The notes under the pieces were generated by a model. That model had not been told where the DNA came from. It searched no databases and worked only from the letters and a program-made list of their open reading frames with translations. The translations under genes and the position numbers were made by a program. A stretch of 64,000 bases of DNA from Haloferax larsenii JCM 13917 (GTDB taxonomy: Archaea > Halobacteriota > Halobacteria > Halobacteriales > Haloferacaceae), in the NCBI RefSeq assembly GCF_000336955.1, contig NZ_AOLI01000014.1, positions 125,975 to 189,974 on the forward strand. Reading direction: 5' to 3'. The number at the start of each line of letters is the position of its first letter. The first letter of the stretch is position 1. Shown piece after piece: positions 1 through 8,218 of this stretch.

Positions 1-1054
1 CGACTTCGTCGAATTCGAGGACGACCGACTCGACTTCGCTGGGATAGAAGTTGACGCCGCGGACGATGATGAGGTCGTCTGCGCGGCCGGTGATGTTGTC
101 CATGCGGACGCACGTTCGGCCGCACTCGCAGGTGTCGTAATTGAGCGTCGTCAGGTCGCCGGTGCGGTAGCGCAGCACCGGAAGGGCGTCCTTGGCGAGC
201 GTCGTCAACACGAGTTCACCCTCCTCACCTTCTTCGACCGGCTCGCCGGTGTTCGGGTCGACCACTTCGGGGTAGAAGTAGTCCTCCCAGATGTGGAGGC
301 CGTTCTGTTCTTCGCACTCGATGGAGACGCCGGGACCCACGATTTCGGAGAGGCCGTAGATGTCGATTCCCTTCACACCGAGGCGTTCCTCGATTTCCTC
401 GCGCATCGGCTCGGTACAGGGCTCTGCACCGAAGATGACGACGCGGAGCGGGAGATCCTTGATGTCGTAGCCCATGTCGTCTGCGACTTCCGCGAGGTAC
501 AGCGCGTACGACGGGGTACACGAGATAGCGTCGCTTCCGAGGTCGGCGAGCATCTCCACCTGTCGTTGGGTGTTGCCACCGCCGATGGGGATGACCGTCG
601 CGCCGAGTTCCTCGATACCTTGGTGGAGACCGAGACCTCCCGTGAAGAGTCCGTATCCGTAGGCGTTCTGCACGACGTCGTCCGACCCGAGTCCCGAGGC
701 GACGAGACAGCGCGCGACGGCTTTGCTCCACACGTCGAGGTCGTCTTGGGTGTAGCCGACGATTTTCGGTTTTCCAGTGGTTCCCGACGAGGCGTGGATA
801 CGGACCACGTCGTCCATCTCTCGGGCGAACATCCCCGTGGGGTAGTGGTCGCGGAAGTCCTCTTTCGTCGTGAACGGGAGCTTCGAGAGGTCTTCGACGC
901 TCTGGATGTCGTCCGGTGTGAGTCCGTGCTCGTCGAACACCTCACGATAGAACTCGACGTTCTCGTAGGCGTTCTGCACTGTCTTTTGGAGCCGCTCGTC
1001 TTGCACCTCGCGGAGTTCGCTCCGCGGAGCGGTCTCCATGCTATCGAATACCAT
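1..1054 (-). CDS. paaK: Phenylacetate-CoA ligase (partial, C-terminus beyond window)
   Basis: This adenylate-forming ligase activates phenylacetate, or a related aryl acid, to its CoA thioester using ATP. The visible 351 residues show the phosphate-binding motif SSGTTGKP at residues 89-96, YGLSEIVGPGVS, RYRTGDLT and a Cys-rich CECG segment typical of PaaK. The reading frame runs off the left edge, so roughly 80 C-terminal residues are missing. The start at 1054 (MVFDSMETAP) is preferred over the ATG at 1039 because a TTTTTATC element lies about 30 bp upstream (1083-1090), as expected for a leaderless haloarchaeal gene. It diverges from a thiolase operon, which fits a role feeding acyl-CoA degradation. 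No paaABCDE ring-oxidation genes are visible, so the true substrate is uncertain. Confidence 0.9.
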   Translation of the reverse strand, partial: MVFDSMETAPRSELREVQDERLQKTVQNAYENVEFYREVFDEHGLTPDDIQSVEDLSKLPFTTKEDFRDHYPTGMFAREMDDVVRIHASSGTTGKPKIVGYTQDDLDVWSKAVARCLVASGLGSDDVVQNAYGYGLFTGGLGLHQGIEELGATVIPIGGGNTQRQVEMLADLGSDAISCTPSYALYLAEVADDMGYDIKDLPLRVVIFGAEPCTEPMREEIEERLGVKGIDIYGLSEIVGPGVSIECEEQNGLHIWEDYFYPEVVDPNTGEPVEEGEEGELVLTTLAKDALPVLRYRTGDLTTLNYDTCECGRTCVRMDNITGRADDLIIVRGVNFYPSEVESVVLEFDEV

Positions 1055-1082
1055 GTACAGTTGAAGTCGATGATTGAAAGTG

Positions 1083-1131
1083 ATAAAAATGATGCGGTCG
1101 TTTCCTCCCGTTTCCGGGCGAACCTATATCG
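1083..1131. promoter_or_regulatory. Divergent promoter between paaK and thiolase
   Basis: A T-rich box on the minus strand (1083-1090, TTTTTATC) sits about 30 bp from the paaK start. A CCTATATCG box on the plus strand (about 1123-1131) sits about 25-30 bp before the thiolase ATG at 1155. Both spacings match archaeal TATA elements of leaderless transcripts. This is assigned by eye. Confidence 0.55.
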
Positions 1132-1154
1132 CGGGGGACACGCAAGCCACTATC

Positions 1155-2318
1155 ATGCGAGATGCGTACATCGTCGGAGCGGGCCAGTCGAGCTACGGCG
1201 CGTTCCCGGACGAGAGTTATCGGTCGCTGTTCGCGACCGCGTTCGAAGAAGCACTCGACAGCGCTGGTGGCATCGCCCCCGGCGACGTCGACGAGGCAGT
1301 CATCGGGTCGCTCGGTGTCGGCGGGCGGCAACTCGGGCTGTCCGGCCCGGCAGTCACGGAACACGTCGGACTTCACGGCGTTCCGAGTTCCCGCATCGAA
1401 AACGCCTGTGCGGCGAGCGGGTACGCCGTGAGACAAGCTGTACAGGCGGTCAAAAGCGGCATGACCGACGTTGCACTCGCGGGCGGGTACGAAGTCATGA
1501 CCGACATGAGCGGCGACGTGGCGAAGTACTGGCTCGGTGTCAGCGGCGAGACCGAGTGGGAGCGACTGACCGGAACGACGTTCTCGGGCGTCTACGCGCA
1601 GATGGCCTCGGCGTACATCGACGAGTACGACGCCTCTCCCGACCACTTCTCGAAGGTCGCGGTCAAGAACCACGCTAACGGCGCGAAGAATCCGAAGGCG
1701 CACCTCGGATTCGAGTGCTCGCTGGAAGACGCTCAGAACGCGCCCGTCGTCGCCGACCCGCTCAATCTCTATCACTGCTGTCCGACCTCAGACGGGGCCG
1801 CAACCGTCATCGTCGCCAGCGAAGACGTGGCCAGCACGTGTGACGAGGCAGTTCGCGTCGCGGGTGTCGGCGCGGCCTCCGAGCGCGTCGGGCTCTTCCA
1901 GCGCGACAGCTACACGTCGATTCGGTCGTCCGAGCAGGCTGCCTCACAGGCCTACGAGATGGCGGGTCTCGGTCCCGACGACATCGACTTCGCCGAGGTC
2001 CACGACTGCTTCGCCATCGCCGAACTCCTCGCGTACGAAGACCTCGGCTTCTGTGAACGCGGCGAGGCACCCCGTCTCCTCGACGAGGGTATCACCGACC
2101 TCGACGGCGACCTCCCAGTCAACCCCTCGGGCGGTCTGAAGTCGAAGGGCCACCCAATCGGCGCGACCGGGGCTGGACAGGTCGTCGAGGCGTTCAAACA
2201 GCTCACGGGCCACGCCGACGACCGCCAAATCTCCGACGCGAACGTCGGACTCACCCACAACGTGGGTGGTTCGGGCGGCGCTGCCGTCGTTCACGTCCTC
2301 GAAGGAGGTGTGCTATGA
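1155..2318 (+). CDS. Thiolase family protein (SCP2/acetyl-CoA acetyltransferase type)
   Basis: This 387-residue thiolase-fold enzyme condenses or cleaves acyl-CoA. It shows the nucleophile motif NACAASG with Cys85, VHDCFAIAEL and the C-terminal GHPIGATGAGQ loop with the acid/base His. An in-frame ATG exists at 1074, but the ATG at 1155 begins the family-typical MRDAYIVGAG and has a TATA-like box about 25-30 bp upstream. Its last four bases (ATGA) overlap the start of the next gene, so the two are translationally coupled. In archaea this thiolase type forms complexes with DUF35 and HMG-CoA-synthase-like partners, and here such a partner is the very next gene. Candidate roles are mevalonate-like condensation or thiolytic cleavage in a beta-oxidation-like pathway; the latter fits the neighbours. 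Confidence 0.88.
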   Translation: MRDAYIVGAGQSSYGAFPDESYRSLFATAFEEALDSAGGIAPGDVDEAVIGSLGVGGRQLGLSGPAVTEHVGLHGVPSSRIENACAASGYAVRQAVQAVKSGMTDVALAGGYEVMTDMSGDVAKYWLGVSGETEWERLTGTTFSGVYAQMASAYIDEYDASPDHFSKVAVKNHANGAKNPKAHLGFECSLEDAQNAPVVADPLNLYHCCPTSDGAATVIVASEDVASTCDEAVRVAGVGAASERVGLFQRDSYTSIRSSEQAASQAYEMAGLGPDDIDFAEVHDCFAIAELLAYEDLGFCERGEAPRLLDEGITDLDGDLPVNPSGGLKSKGHPIGATGAGQVVEAFKQLTGHADDRQISDANVGLTHNVGGSGGAAVVHVLEGGVL

Positions 2319-3748
2319 CTGGTATCGCCGGTGTCGGCGCGTACGTCCCCCGACTCTTCCTCCCCGCCGAAGCGTACCGCGAGGCGTGGGACAAAGGCGG
2401 TGCTGCGGGCGTCGAACGAGTGGCTGTCGCCGACGCGGACGAAGATACGCTGACGATGGGGACCGAAGCCGGGCGACGGGCGCTCTCAGCAGCCGATATC
2501 GACGCCGGCGCGGTTTCCCACCTCGCGTTTGCGACGACAACGCCCCCAGCCGACGAAGAAGAAGCGGTGGTGCGCCTCGCATCGCTACTCGGTGTTCCAG
2601 CGAACGCGACGATGCAGCAGTACGGCGGCGGAACCCGAGCCGGGGCTGTCGCACTCGCAGCGGCGCGCGATGCGACGGGGCCAACCGTCGTCGTCGTCGC
2701 CGACAACCCGGCAGGCGCACCCGAGAGTGACCAAGCGGCTGGTGCGGGCGCAGGTTCCGCAGCCCTCGTCCTGACCGACGACGGACCACTTACGGTCGAT
2801 GCGGTCGGCGAGTACAGCGACCCGTCGCCGGGCACCCGGTTCCGTCGTCGCGGCAGCACGGAGACAGAGTCAATCGGTATCACGCAGTACGAACGCGACG
2901 CCTACACCTCGACAGTCGGCGGCGCGGTCGATGCGCTCGACGCGGATATTTCGGATGTCGATGCCGCGGCACTCACAGCCCCCGACGGGAAGCTCCCCTA
3001 TCGAGCCGCCCGGACGCTCGGCGTCTCGACCGCGACGATTGCTTCGGGAACGGTCGTCTCGAAGACTGGCGACACCGGCGCGGCAGGTCCGTTCCTCGGC
3101 CTCGCATCGGCTCTCGACGACGGAGCCGAGTCGGTCTTACTCGTCGGCTACGGCGGTGGTGCGGGCGCGACGGCACTCAGCCTCTCGGCCGCCAGCGACG
3201 TTCCGGTGGATGCAGTCTTCGACGGCGACGTGGAACTCTCCTACGCCGAAGCACTCCGGCGGCGTGGGACTATCACCGGCGAGGAGCCGGAGGGGGGCGG
3301 CGCGTACGTCAGCGTCCCGACGTGGGCGCAGACGATTCCGCAGCGTCACCGACTCGTCGCTGGTCGGTGCCGCGACTGCGGCGCGCTCTCGTTCCCGCCC
3401 GAAGGCGCGTGTTTCGAGTGTGGCTTCCTCGATGGATACGACGAGACGCGGCTTCCGGGAACCGGGACAGTCGAGGCTGCGACGGTCATCGGACAGGGTG
3501 GCGCACCACCCGAGTTCGTCGAACAACAGCAGCGCTCCGGGGCGTTCCCTGTCGCGGTCGTCGCGCTCGATGGCCCTGACGGAGACGCCAGTGACGACTC
3601 GGTGAGTATCCCGGCACAGGTCGCGCACACGCCGGCAGAGACGCCCGATATCGGAGACCGCGTCGAGGCAGTCCCCCGGCGTATCTACGAACAGGAAGGC
3701 GTCGTCCGATACGGGTTCAAGGTCGTTCCGACCGAGGCGCGACGGTAA
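2315..3748 (+). CDS. HMG-CoA synthase-like/zinc-ribbon OB-fold (DUF35) fusion
   Basis: This 477-residue protein has an N-terminal thiolase-like fold resembling HMG-CoA synthase (about residues 1-340). A rubredoxin-type zinc ribbon (GRCRDCGALSF ... CFECG) follows, then a DUF35 OB-fold tail. The only cysteines in the protein are those of the zinc ribbon. Where HMG-CoA synthases have the nucleophile (NACY-type), this protein reads MQQYGGGTRAG, so it cannot do the Cys-dependent condensation. It overlaps the upstream thiolase by ATGA and probably acts as its CoA-substrate scaffold. Archaeal thiolase/HMGCS/DUF35 complexes are known precedents for such a structural partner. The function is inferred from fusion architecture and coupling. 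Confidence 0.85.
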   Translation: MTGIAGVGAYVPRLFLPAEAYREAWDKGGAAGVERVAVADADEDTLTMGTEAGRRALSAADIDAGAVSHLAFATTTPPADEEEAVVRLASLLGVPANATMQQYGGGTRAGAVALAAARDATGPTVVVVADNPAGAPESDQAAGAGAGSAALVLTDDGPLTVDAVGEYSDPSPGTRFRRRGSTETESIGITQYERDAYTSTVGGAVDALDADISDVDAAALTAPDGKLPYRAARTLGVSTATIASGTVVSKTGDTGAAGPFLGLASALDDGAESVLLVGYGGGAGATALSLSAASDVPVDAVFDGDVELSYAEALRRRGTITGEEPEGGGAYVSVPTWAQTIPQRHRLVAGRCRDCGALSFPPEGACFECGFLDGYDETRLPGTGTVEAATVIGQGGAPPEFVEQQQRSGAFPVAVVALDGPDGDASDDSVSIPAQVAHTPAETPDIGDRVEAVPRRIYEQEGVVRYGFKVVPTEARR

Positions 3749-3772
3749 TCGACCGGACCCTTTCGTCGTCGT

Positions 3773-4945
3773 TTAGCGCTCAGGTCGCTCGAACACGGTC
3801 GCGACGCCCTGCCCGAACCCGACGCACATCGTGGCGAGTCCGTACCGCCCACCGCGGCGGTCGAGTTCGTGGAGGAGCGTGGTGGCGATACGCGCGCCGG
3901 AGCACCCGAGCGGGTGGCCCAGGGCGATTGCACCGCCGTTGACGTTCAGAATCTCGTCGTCGATTCCAAGTTCGCGCTTGCAGTGGAGGCTCTGCGAGGC
4001 GAACGCCTCGTTGAGTTCCACGAGGTCGATGTCGTCGATAGTCAGTCCAGCCGTGTCGAGTGCAGCGCGCGTTGCTGGGACGGGGGCAACGCCCATCTCC
4101 TCGGGGTCAACGCCGACGACAGCGCGAGAGACGACCCGACCGAGAACTGGCAGGTCGTTCGCGTCGGCGTAGGATTCTGCGGTGACGAGTGCACCTGCCG
4201 CCCCGTCGGTCAATGGTGAGGCGTTGCCCGGCGTGACTGAGGCTGCGTCGTCGTCTGCGAAGACGGTGGGGAGGTCTGAAAGCACCTCCATCGACGTGTT
4301 CGCCCGCGGGCCCTCGTCGTGCTCGACGACGCCGTCTGGCGTCTCGACGGGGACAATTTCGTCGTCGAACCGCCCGCTTTCGCGCGCGTCGATAGCTCGC
4401 TCGTGCGACCGTAGGGCGAACTCGTCTTGGTCCTCACGGGAGATGTCGTATCGCCGGGCGACGGTTTCGGCAGTCTTCCCCATCGAGAGCGTGTCGCCGC
4501 CGTCGTAGCGCTCTTCGAGGGCCGGATGCAACCAATCGGAGAACGGGATTCGAGTCATGTGCTCGACGCCCGCGATTGGGTAGACTGCGCCGTCGCCCGA
4601 TTCGACGGCGCGCGCGGCGTCGTTCAGTGTCGTCAGCGACGACCCACACAGCCGCGAGAGAGTCGCTCCCGGTATCGACTCGGGAAAGCCGCCGGCCAAC
4701 AGCGACTGTCTGGCGAGGTTCCGTCCCTGTTCTGCTTCCTGATTCGCACAGCCGAGACGGAAGTCGGTCCACTCCTCGGGGTCGACGCCGGTTCTGTCGA
4801 CGAGCGCGTCCAGAACCGCGTTGACGAGGTCCTCAGGATAGAGGTCGGCGAATCCGCCTTCCTTCTTCGCCTGTGGCGTTCGAACCGCATCGACGACTAC
4901 CGCGTGCTCACGCTCACTGCTCATGTCTGTTGTGTCTGCGGGCAT
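3773..4945 (-). CDS. Acetyl-CoA C-acyltransferase (thiolase II type)
   Basis: This classical thiolase of about 390 residues performs the final thiolytic step of beta-oxidation or acetoacetyl-CoA formation. It carries SRLCGSSLT with the active-site Cys, ELNEAFASQS, and the C-terminal pair GGAIALGHPLGCSGAR and CVGFGQG, so both catalytic Cys and His are present. Two starts are possible: the ATG at 4945 (MPADTTDMSSER) or the ATG at 4924 (MSSEREHAVV). I give 4945 because an ATAATC-like element lies about 30 bp upstream. It diverges from the hydroxyacyl-CoA dehydrogenase/enoyl-CoA hydratase pair across about 60 bp, so the three enzymes form a nearly complete beta-oxidation set. Confidence 0.9.
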   Translation of the reverse strand: MPADTTDMSSEREHAVVVDAVRTPQAKKEGGFADLYPEDLVNAVLDALVDRTGVDPEEWTDFRLGCANQEAEQGRNLARQSLLAGGFPESIPGATLSRLCGSSLTTLNDAARAVESGDGAVYPIAGVEHMTRIPFSDWLHPALEERYDGGDTLSMGKTAETVARRYDISREDQDEFALRSHERAIDARESGRFDDEIVPVETPDGVVEHDEGPRANTSMEVLSDLPTVFADDDAASVTPGNASPLTDGAAGALVTAESYADANDLPVLGRVVSRAVVGVDPEEMGVAPVPATRAALDTAGLTIDDIDLVELNEAFASQSLHCKRELGIDDEILNVNGGAIALGHPLGCSGARIATTLLHELDRRGGRYGLATMCVGFGQGVATVFERPER

Positions 4946-5006
4946 TCGCCTTGAAGCTTCGTCAGAAGAAGGCAAACGATTATGATGGTTCCCGAACCCC
5001 TTTTCG

Positions 5007-5894
5007 ATGATGAAGGTTTGCGTACTCGGAGCCGGCACGATGGGACACGGCATCGCCCAAGTGTCCGCGATGGCCGGCCACGACGTGACGATGCGCGATA
5101 TCGAGGACGAATACGTCCAGAACGGATTGGACGCCATCGAATCGAACCTCCAAGGCGGCGTCGACAGGGACAAGGTGACGCCCGAAGAGAAGTCGGCGAC
5201 GCTCGACCGACTCTCGGGGACGACATCGCTCGAAGACGCCGTTTCGGGGTCTGACCTCGTCGTCGAGGCAGTTCCGGAAGACATGGAACTCAAACAGCAG
5301 ACGGTCCGGGACGTGGAGGCACTCGCCGACGCGGACACCATCATCGCGTCGAACACCTCGTCGCTCTCTGTGACCGAAATCATGAGCGCGCTCGACGACC
5401 CGAGCCGAGGTATCGGACTGCACTTCTTCAACCCGGTCCACATCATGGCGCTGGTCGAAGTCGTCGTCGCCGAGCAGACCGCTACGGAGACGCTCGAATT
5501 CGCTCGCGACTACGTCGAAGGCATCGACAAGACGGTCGTCGAAGTCGGTGACGCGCCCGGGTTCGCTTCCTCCCGTCTCGGCGTCGCACTGGGCGTCGAA
5601 GCGATGCGCATGGTTCAGGAGGGCGTCGCGTCGCCCCGTGACATCGACACGTCGATGGAACTCGGGTACAACCACCCGATGGGACCAATCGAACTCGGCG
5701 ACGTCGTCGGTCTCGACGTTCGACTCGGTATCCTCGAATACCTCCGCGAAGAACTCGGCGAGCGCTTCCGCCCGCCGCAGATTCTCAAGCGGAAGGTCCG
5801 CGCCGGAAAGCTCGGCAAGAAGACCGGTGAAGGGTTCTACGTCTGGGAAGACGGCGAAATCGTCGGCGTCAGCGAGGACGTGATGGACCGATGA
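5007..5894 (+). CDS. 3-hydroxyacyl-CoA dehydrogenase
   Basis: This 295-residue NAD-dependent enzyme oxidises 3-hydroxyacyl-CoA to 3-oxoacyl-CoA. The Rossmann motif GAGTMGHG is at the N-terminus. SNTSSLSVTEI and the catalytic His segment HFFNPVHIMALVE are intact. The C-terminal domain has the family signature DAPGFASSRLG followed by NHPMGPIELGDVVGLD and GKLGKKTGEGFY. The length is typical of the stand-alone Hbd/PaaH type. Tandem ATGs at 5007 and 5010 leave the exact start open by one residue. The stop overlaps the next start (ATGA), making an operon with the enoyl-CoA hydratase. Confidence 0.93.
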   Translation: MMKVCVLGAGTMGHGIAQVSAMAGHDVTMRDIEDEYVQNGLDAIESNLQGGVDRDKVTPEEKSATLDRLSGTTSLEDAVSGSDLVVEAVPEDMELKQQTVRDVEALADADTIIASNTSSLSVTEIMSALDDPSRGIGLHFFNPVHIMALVEVVVAEQTATETLEFARDYVEGIDKTVVEVGDAPGFASSRLGVALGVEAMRMVQEGVASPRDIDTSMELGYNHPMGPIELGDVVGLDVRLGILEYLREELGERFRPPQILKRKVRAGKLGKKTGEGFYVWEDGEIVGVSEDVMDR

Positions 5895-6703
5895 GCGAGG
5901 TCGAGTCCGTCGCCGCGGAGTGCGAGACGGTGAACGTCGCCGTCGACGACAGAGTCGAAGGCGTCACGACTGTCACGCTCTCGCGCCCCGACGCCCGAAA
6001 CGCACTGAACGCGACGCTGCGCGCGGAACTCAAGCGCGTCCTCGACGCTATCGAGGAGAGCGACACCCGGGTGGTCGTCCTGACCGGGTCCGACGAAGCA
6101 AAGGCGTTCGTCGCCGGCGCGGACGTGAAAGAACTCCGCGAGCGGGACATGCTCGAACAGCGCGAAGCGAGTAAGCGGCCTCGGGTATACGAGTACGTGG
6201 ACGACCTTCGACAGCCGGTTATCGCGCGCATCAACGGTCACGCGCTCGGCGGTGGGTGCGAACTCATTCAGGGCTGTGACATGCGCATCGCCCACGAGCG
6301 AGCGAAAATCGGACAGCCGGAAATCAACCTCGGCATCATGCCCGGCGGTGGTGGAACCCAACGACTCCCGCGGTTAGTCGGCGAGGGGCACGCAATGCGC
6401 CTCATCCTAACCGGCGAACTCATCTCTGCGGACGAAGCCGCGGATATCGGTCTCGTCGACGAAGTTCACGGTGAGGATACCTTCGACGACAGAGTGTACG
6501 AACTCGCCGGGATGATGGCGGAAAAGAGTCCCGTCGCACTCGAATACGCCAAGAAGGCAATCAAGGCCGCCTCGCGGATGGACCTCGAACAGGGAATCGA
6601 GTACGAGGCGGAACTGTTCGCACAACTGTTTGCGTGGCCCGACAAGGACGAGGGTATCGACGCGTTCTTCGAAGACAGAGACCCCCAGTGGGAAGACAGA
6701 TAG
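5891..6703 (+). CDS. Enoyl-CoA hydratase/isomerase family protein
   Basis: This 270-residue crotonase-fold enzyme hydrates 2-enoyl-CoA. The oxyanion hole and both catalytic glutamates are visible in ALGGGCELIQGCD and GQPEINLGIMPGGGGTQRL, matching true hydratases rather than inactive crotonase relatives. A typical C-terminal helical region (EYAKKAIKAASRMDLEQGI) follows. The gene is translationally coupled to the upstream dehydrogenase. Just behind its stop is the first of five 17-bp palindromes (6705-6721) that recur around the IclR regulator gene, so the cluster may be under that regulator. Confidence 0.93.
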   Translation: MSEVESVAAECETVNVAVDDRVEGVTTVTLSRPDARNALNATLRAELKRVLDAIEESDTRVVVLTGSDEAKAFVAGADVKELRERDMLEQREASKRPRVYEYVDDLRQPVIARINGHALGGGCELIQGCDMRIAHERAKIGQPEINLGIMPGGGGTQRLPRLVGEGHAMRLILTGELISADEAADIGLVDEVHGEDTFDDRVYELAGMMAEKSPVALEYAKKAIKAASRMDLEQGIEYEAELFAQLFAWPDKDEGIDAFFEDRDPQWEDR

Positions 6704-6704
6704 C

Positions 6705-6721
6705 GTTCGAGTAGTTCGAAC
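6705..6721. promoter_or_regulatory. 17-bp palindrome, copy 1 (putative IclR operator)
   Basis: GTTCGAGTAGTTCGAAC has GTTCG and CGAAC arms around a 7-bp centre. It starts two bases after the enoyl-CoA hydratase stop and belongs to a five-copy family flanking the IclR gene. Confidence 0.55.
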
Positions 6722-7162
6722 ACCCTCTCTATTACCGCGTATCGAACGTTCGTTGCTCTCAGCACCGTTGTACGGCAGGCTGCGTCGATGGAATCGTGGA
6801 GTCGGTCGAAATGGTACTCGTTCCACCACTTGTGATTAGCTAACAAGGATGTATCTGCAGAAGCCGACTGTTCCGTATGTTCGAACAGGCGTCCGTGTTG
6901 GTAGAACGGCCGTACGAGCGAGAGGAACGTCCGTTCGACGAGGTGAGAACAGCCGCGAATCGGGCTCTACGCTCTCAACTCAAATGGCCATGCTGAGCTT
7001 ACAGCCATCAGAGGTGTGGTCTATTACACCCATACAGTCGTAAATGACATCTTAAAATTACGACTGGCAATCGAGCCATATCATTACAAACGTACGCCTG
7101 TAATGTTTATCCAGCACCCAAGCCATTTCCCCACAATGTTCATTATCGTACCTCATGGTTAT
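6722..7162. other. Gene-poor, relatively AT-rich intergenic region
   Basis: The whole gap between the enoyl-CoA hydratase and the IclR gene is about 620 bp and has no convincing gene. It holds further GTTCGAAC-type half palindromes (6743-6752 CGAACGTTCG and 6879-6886) and AT-rich stretches near 7030-7110. A stop-free minus-strand frame runs from about 6966 to 6466, but the part not antisense to the hydratase is only about 87 codons and resembles no family I recognise. Confidence 0.5.
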
Positions 7163-7179
7163 GTTCGAATTATTCGAAC
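7163..7179. promoter_or_regulatory. 17-bp palindrome, copy 2 (putative IclR operator)
   Basis: GTTCGAATTATTCGAAC is an almost perfect palindrome in the gene-poor gap downstream of the IclR gene. It has the same arms and spacing as the other four copies. Confidence 0.6.
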
Positions 7180-7286
7180 GAGCTTCTCACCAACGTATTT
7201 GGGGTAGTTATGCATCTGGAGCCTGGAGAACGACTAAATTGGCTGATATGAGTGCCAGATACGGCGACAAGCGTTCCGAACCGATG

Positions 7287-7303
7287 TTCGAACAGTTCGA
7301 ACA
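7287..7303. promoter_or_regulatory. 17-bp palindrome, copy 3 (putative IclR operator)
   Basis: GTTCGAACAGTTCGAAC lies just beyond the 3' end of the IclR gene. It is preceded at 7274 by a weaker GTTCCGAAC element. Same arms and length as the other copies. Confidence 0.6.
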
Positions 7304-7326
7304 GCTGTTCAAGCTATTCGCTCGAA

Positions 7327-8094
7327 TCAGGAGAAACTGAGGTTGATTTCGACCTCGTTGGCCGCCCCGAGGAGAAGGTTCGCGAGTTCGTCTTCCAACC
7401 GGTCGTCTGTGAGTCGATTCGACGGCCCCGAGAGGCTAATCGCACCGACGGGGTTGCCGGCCTGGTCGGTGATAGGGACGCCGACTGCGTGGAGTTTCGG
7501 AACGATTTCTTCGCGATTGAGGGCGAATCCACGGTCTCTGATGGTCGCCAACTGCTCGAAGAGTTCGTCTCGGTCGGTGATGGTCGCGTTCGTCTTCGCC
7601 GGGAGGCCGTGTTGGTCGATTATCTCGTCGACGCGGTCGTCGGGGAACGCAGAGAGAATCGCTTTCCCGGCGGCGAGTTGGTGGAGGTACGACCGCGTTC
7701 CCTCGCGAGCGGGCGTCCGAACCGAGTGCTTGCCGCCAGCACCGTAGAGGTGGTAGCCTCGACCCTGCTCTTCAGTCACGCACCACACCTTCTCGCCGGT
7801 CTGTTCGGCGAGTTCGTCGACTTTCGGCTTCGCTACCTCGTAGAGGTTGTGTTGGTTGCGCGCGTGGATGCCGAAGTCGAGGAGACGGAGCCCGACCCGG
7901 TAGCCGTCCTCGTCGAGAACGACGTATCCCTCCTGTTCGAGCGTCTTCAGGTGTCTGTGGACGGTGCTCTTCGCGAGGTCCAACTCCGATGCGAGGGCCG
8001 TCGGCCCGAGCGTGCCCTGCTCTTTGAGCCGTTCGAGAATAGCGAAGGACGTTGCTGCCGTCTTCACTGGACGGCGTTGTTGGTCAACTGTCAT
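7327..8094 (-). CDS. IclR family transcriptional regulator
   Basis: This 255-residue protein has an N-terminal winged helix (about residues 10-70; LGPTALASELDLAKSTVHRHLKTLEQEGYV) followed by the IclR effector-binding domain with GTRSYLHQLAAGKAILSAF and NREEIVPKLHAVGVPI. IclR proteins commonly control catabolic operons for aromatic or acyl substrates in response to a pathway metabolite. The gene is flanked by five GTTCG-N7-CGAAC palindromes. One of them (8129-8145) lies directly upstream of its own TATA-like element (about 8117-8127), which suggests autoregulation. Its divergent neighbours are the EthD-like protein and TPP enzyme; the beta-oxidation genes lie on its other side. The ligand is unknown. 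Confidence 0.93.
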   Translation of the reverse strand: MTVDQQRRPVKTAATSFAILERLKEQGTLGPTALASELDLAKSTVHRHLKTLEQEGYVVLDEDGYRVGLRLLDFGIHARNQHNLYEVAKPKVDELAEQTGEKVWCVTEEQGRGYHLYGAGGKHSVRTPAREGTRSYLHQLAAGKAILSAFPDDRVDEIIDQHGLPAKTNATITDRDELFEQLATIRDRGFALNREEIVPKLHAVGVPITDQAGNPVGAISLSGPSNRLTDDRLEDELANLLLGAANEVEINLSFS

Positions 8095-8128
8095 CGTTTG
8101 TCATCTGTAGTCGACCGTAATAAGTGTT

Positions 8129-8145
8129 GTTCGCACTATTCGAAC
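8129..8145. promoter_or_regulatory. 17-bp palindrome, copy 4, at IclR promoter
   Basis: GTTCGCACTATTCGAAC lies in the divergent intergenic region, immediately upstream of the minus-strand TATA-like element of the IclR gene, where bound protein would cover the TFB recognition region. Confidence 0.6.
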
Positions 8146-8158
8146 GCTTGTTCGATTG

Positions 8159-8175
8159 GTTCGAATAGTCCGAAC
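8159..8175. promoter_or_regulatory. 17-bp palindrome, copy 5, upstream of EthD-like gene
   Basis: GTTCGAATAGTCCGAAC starts exactly 30 bp after copy 4, about three helical turns, so two dimers could sit on the same DNA face. It lies upstream of the likely promoter of the plus-strand EthD/TPP-enzyme pair. Confidence 0.6.
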
Positions 8176-8218
8176 CGGCGATAGAGCAAAGTACCACCCA
8201 GTATGATACCTGAGGTGC

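Noticed and set aside
293-1678. Long plus-strand open frame of 461 codons over paaK and thiolase
   Set aside because: It is antisense to paaK and out of frame with the thiolase; the translation is Arg/Val/Glu-rich shadow sequence typical of GC-rich haloarchaeal antisense frames.
4956-5446. N-terminal extension of the second thiolase to 5446
   Set aside because: It overlaps the divergent 3-hydroxyacyl-CoA dehydrogenase almost entirely; the family N-terminus starts at 4945 or 4924.
6705-8175. Interpreting the GTTCG-N7-CGAAC copies as inverted repeats of a mobile element
   Set aside because: Copies are short, irregularly spaced and in promoter regions beside a regulator, with no transposase or target duplication.
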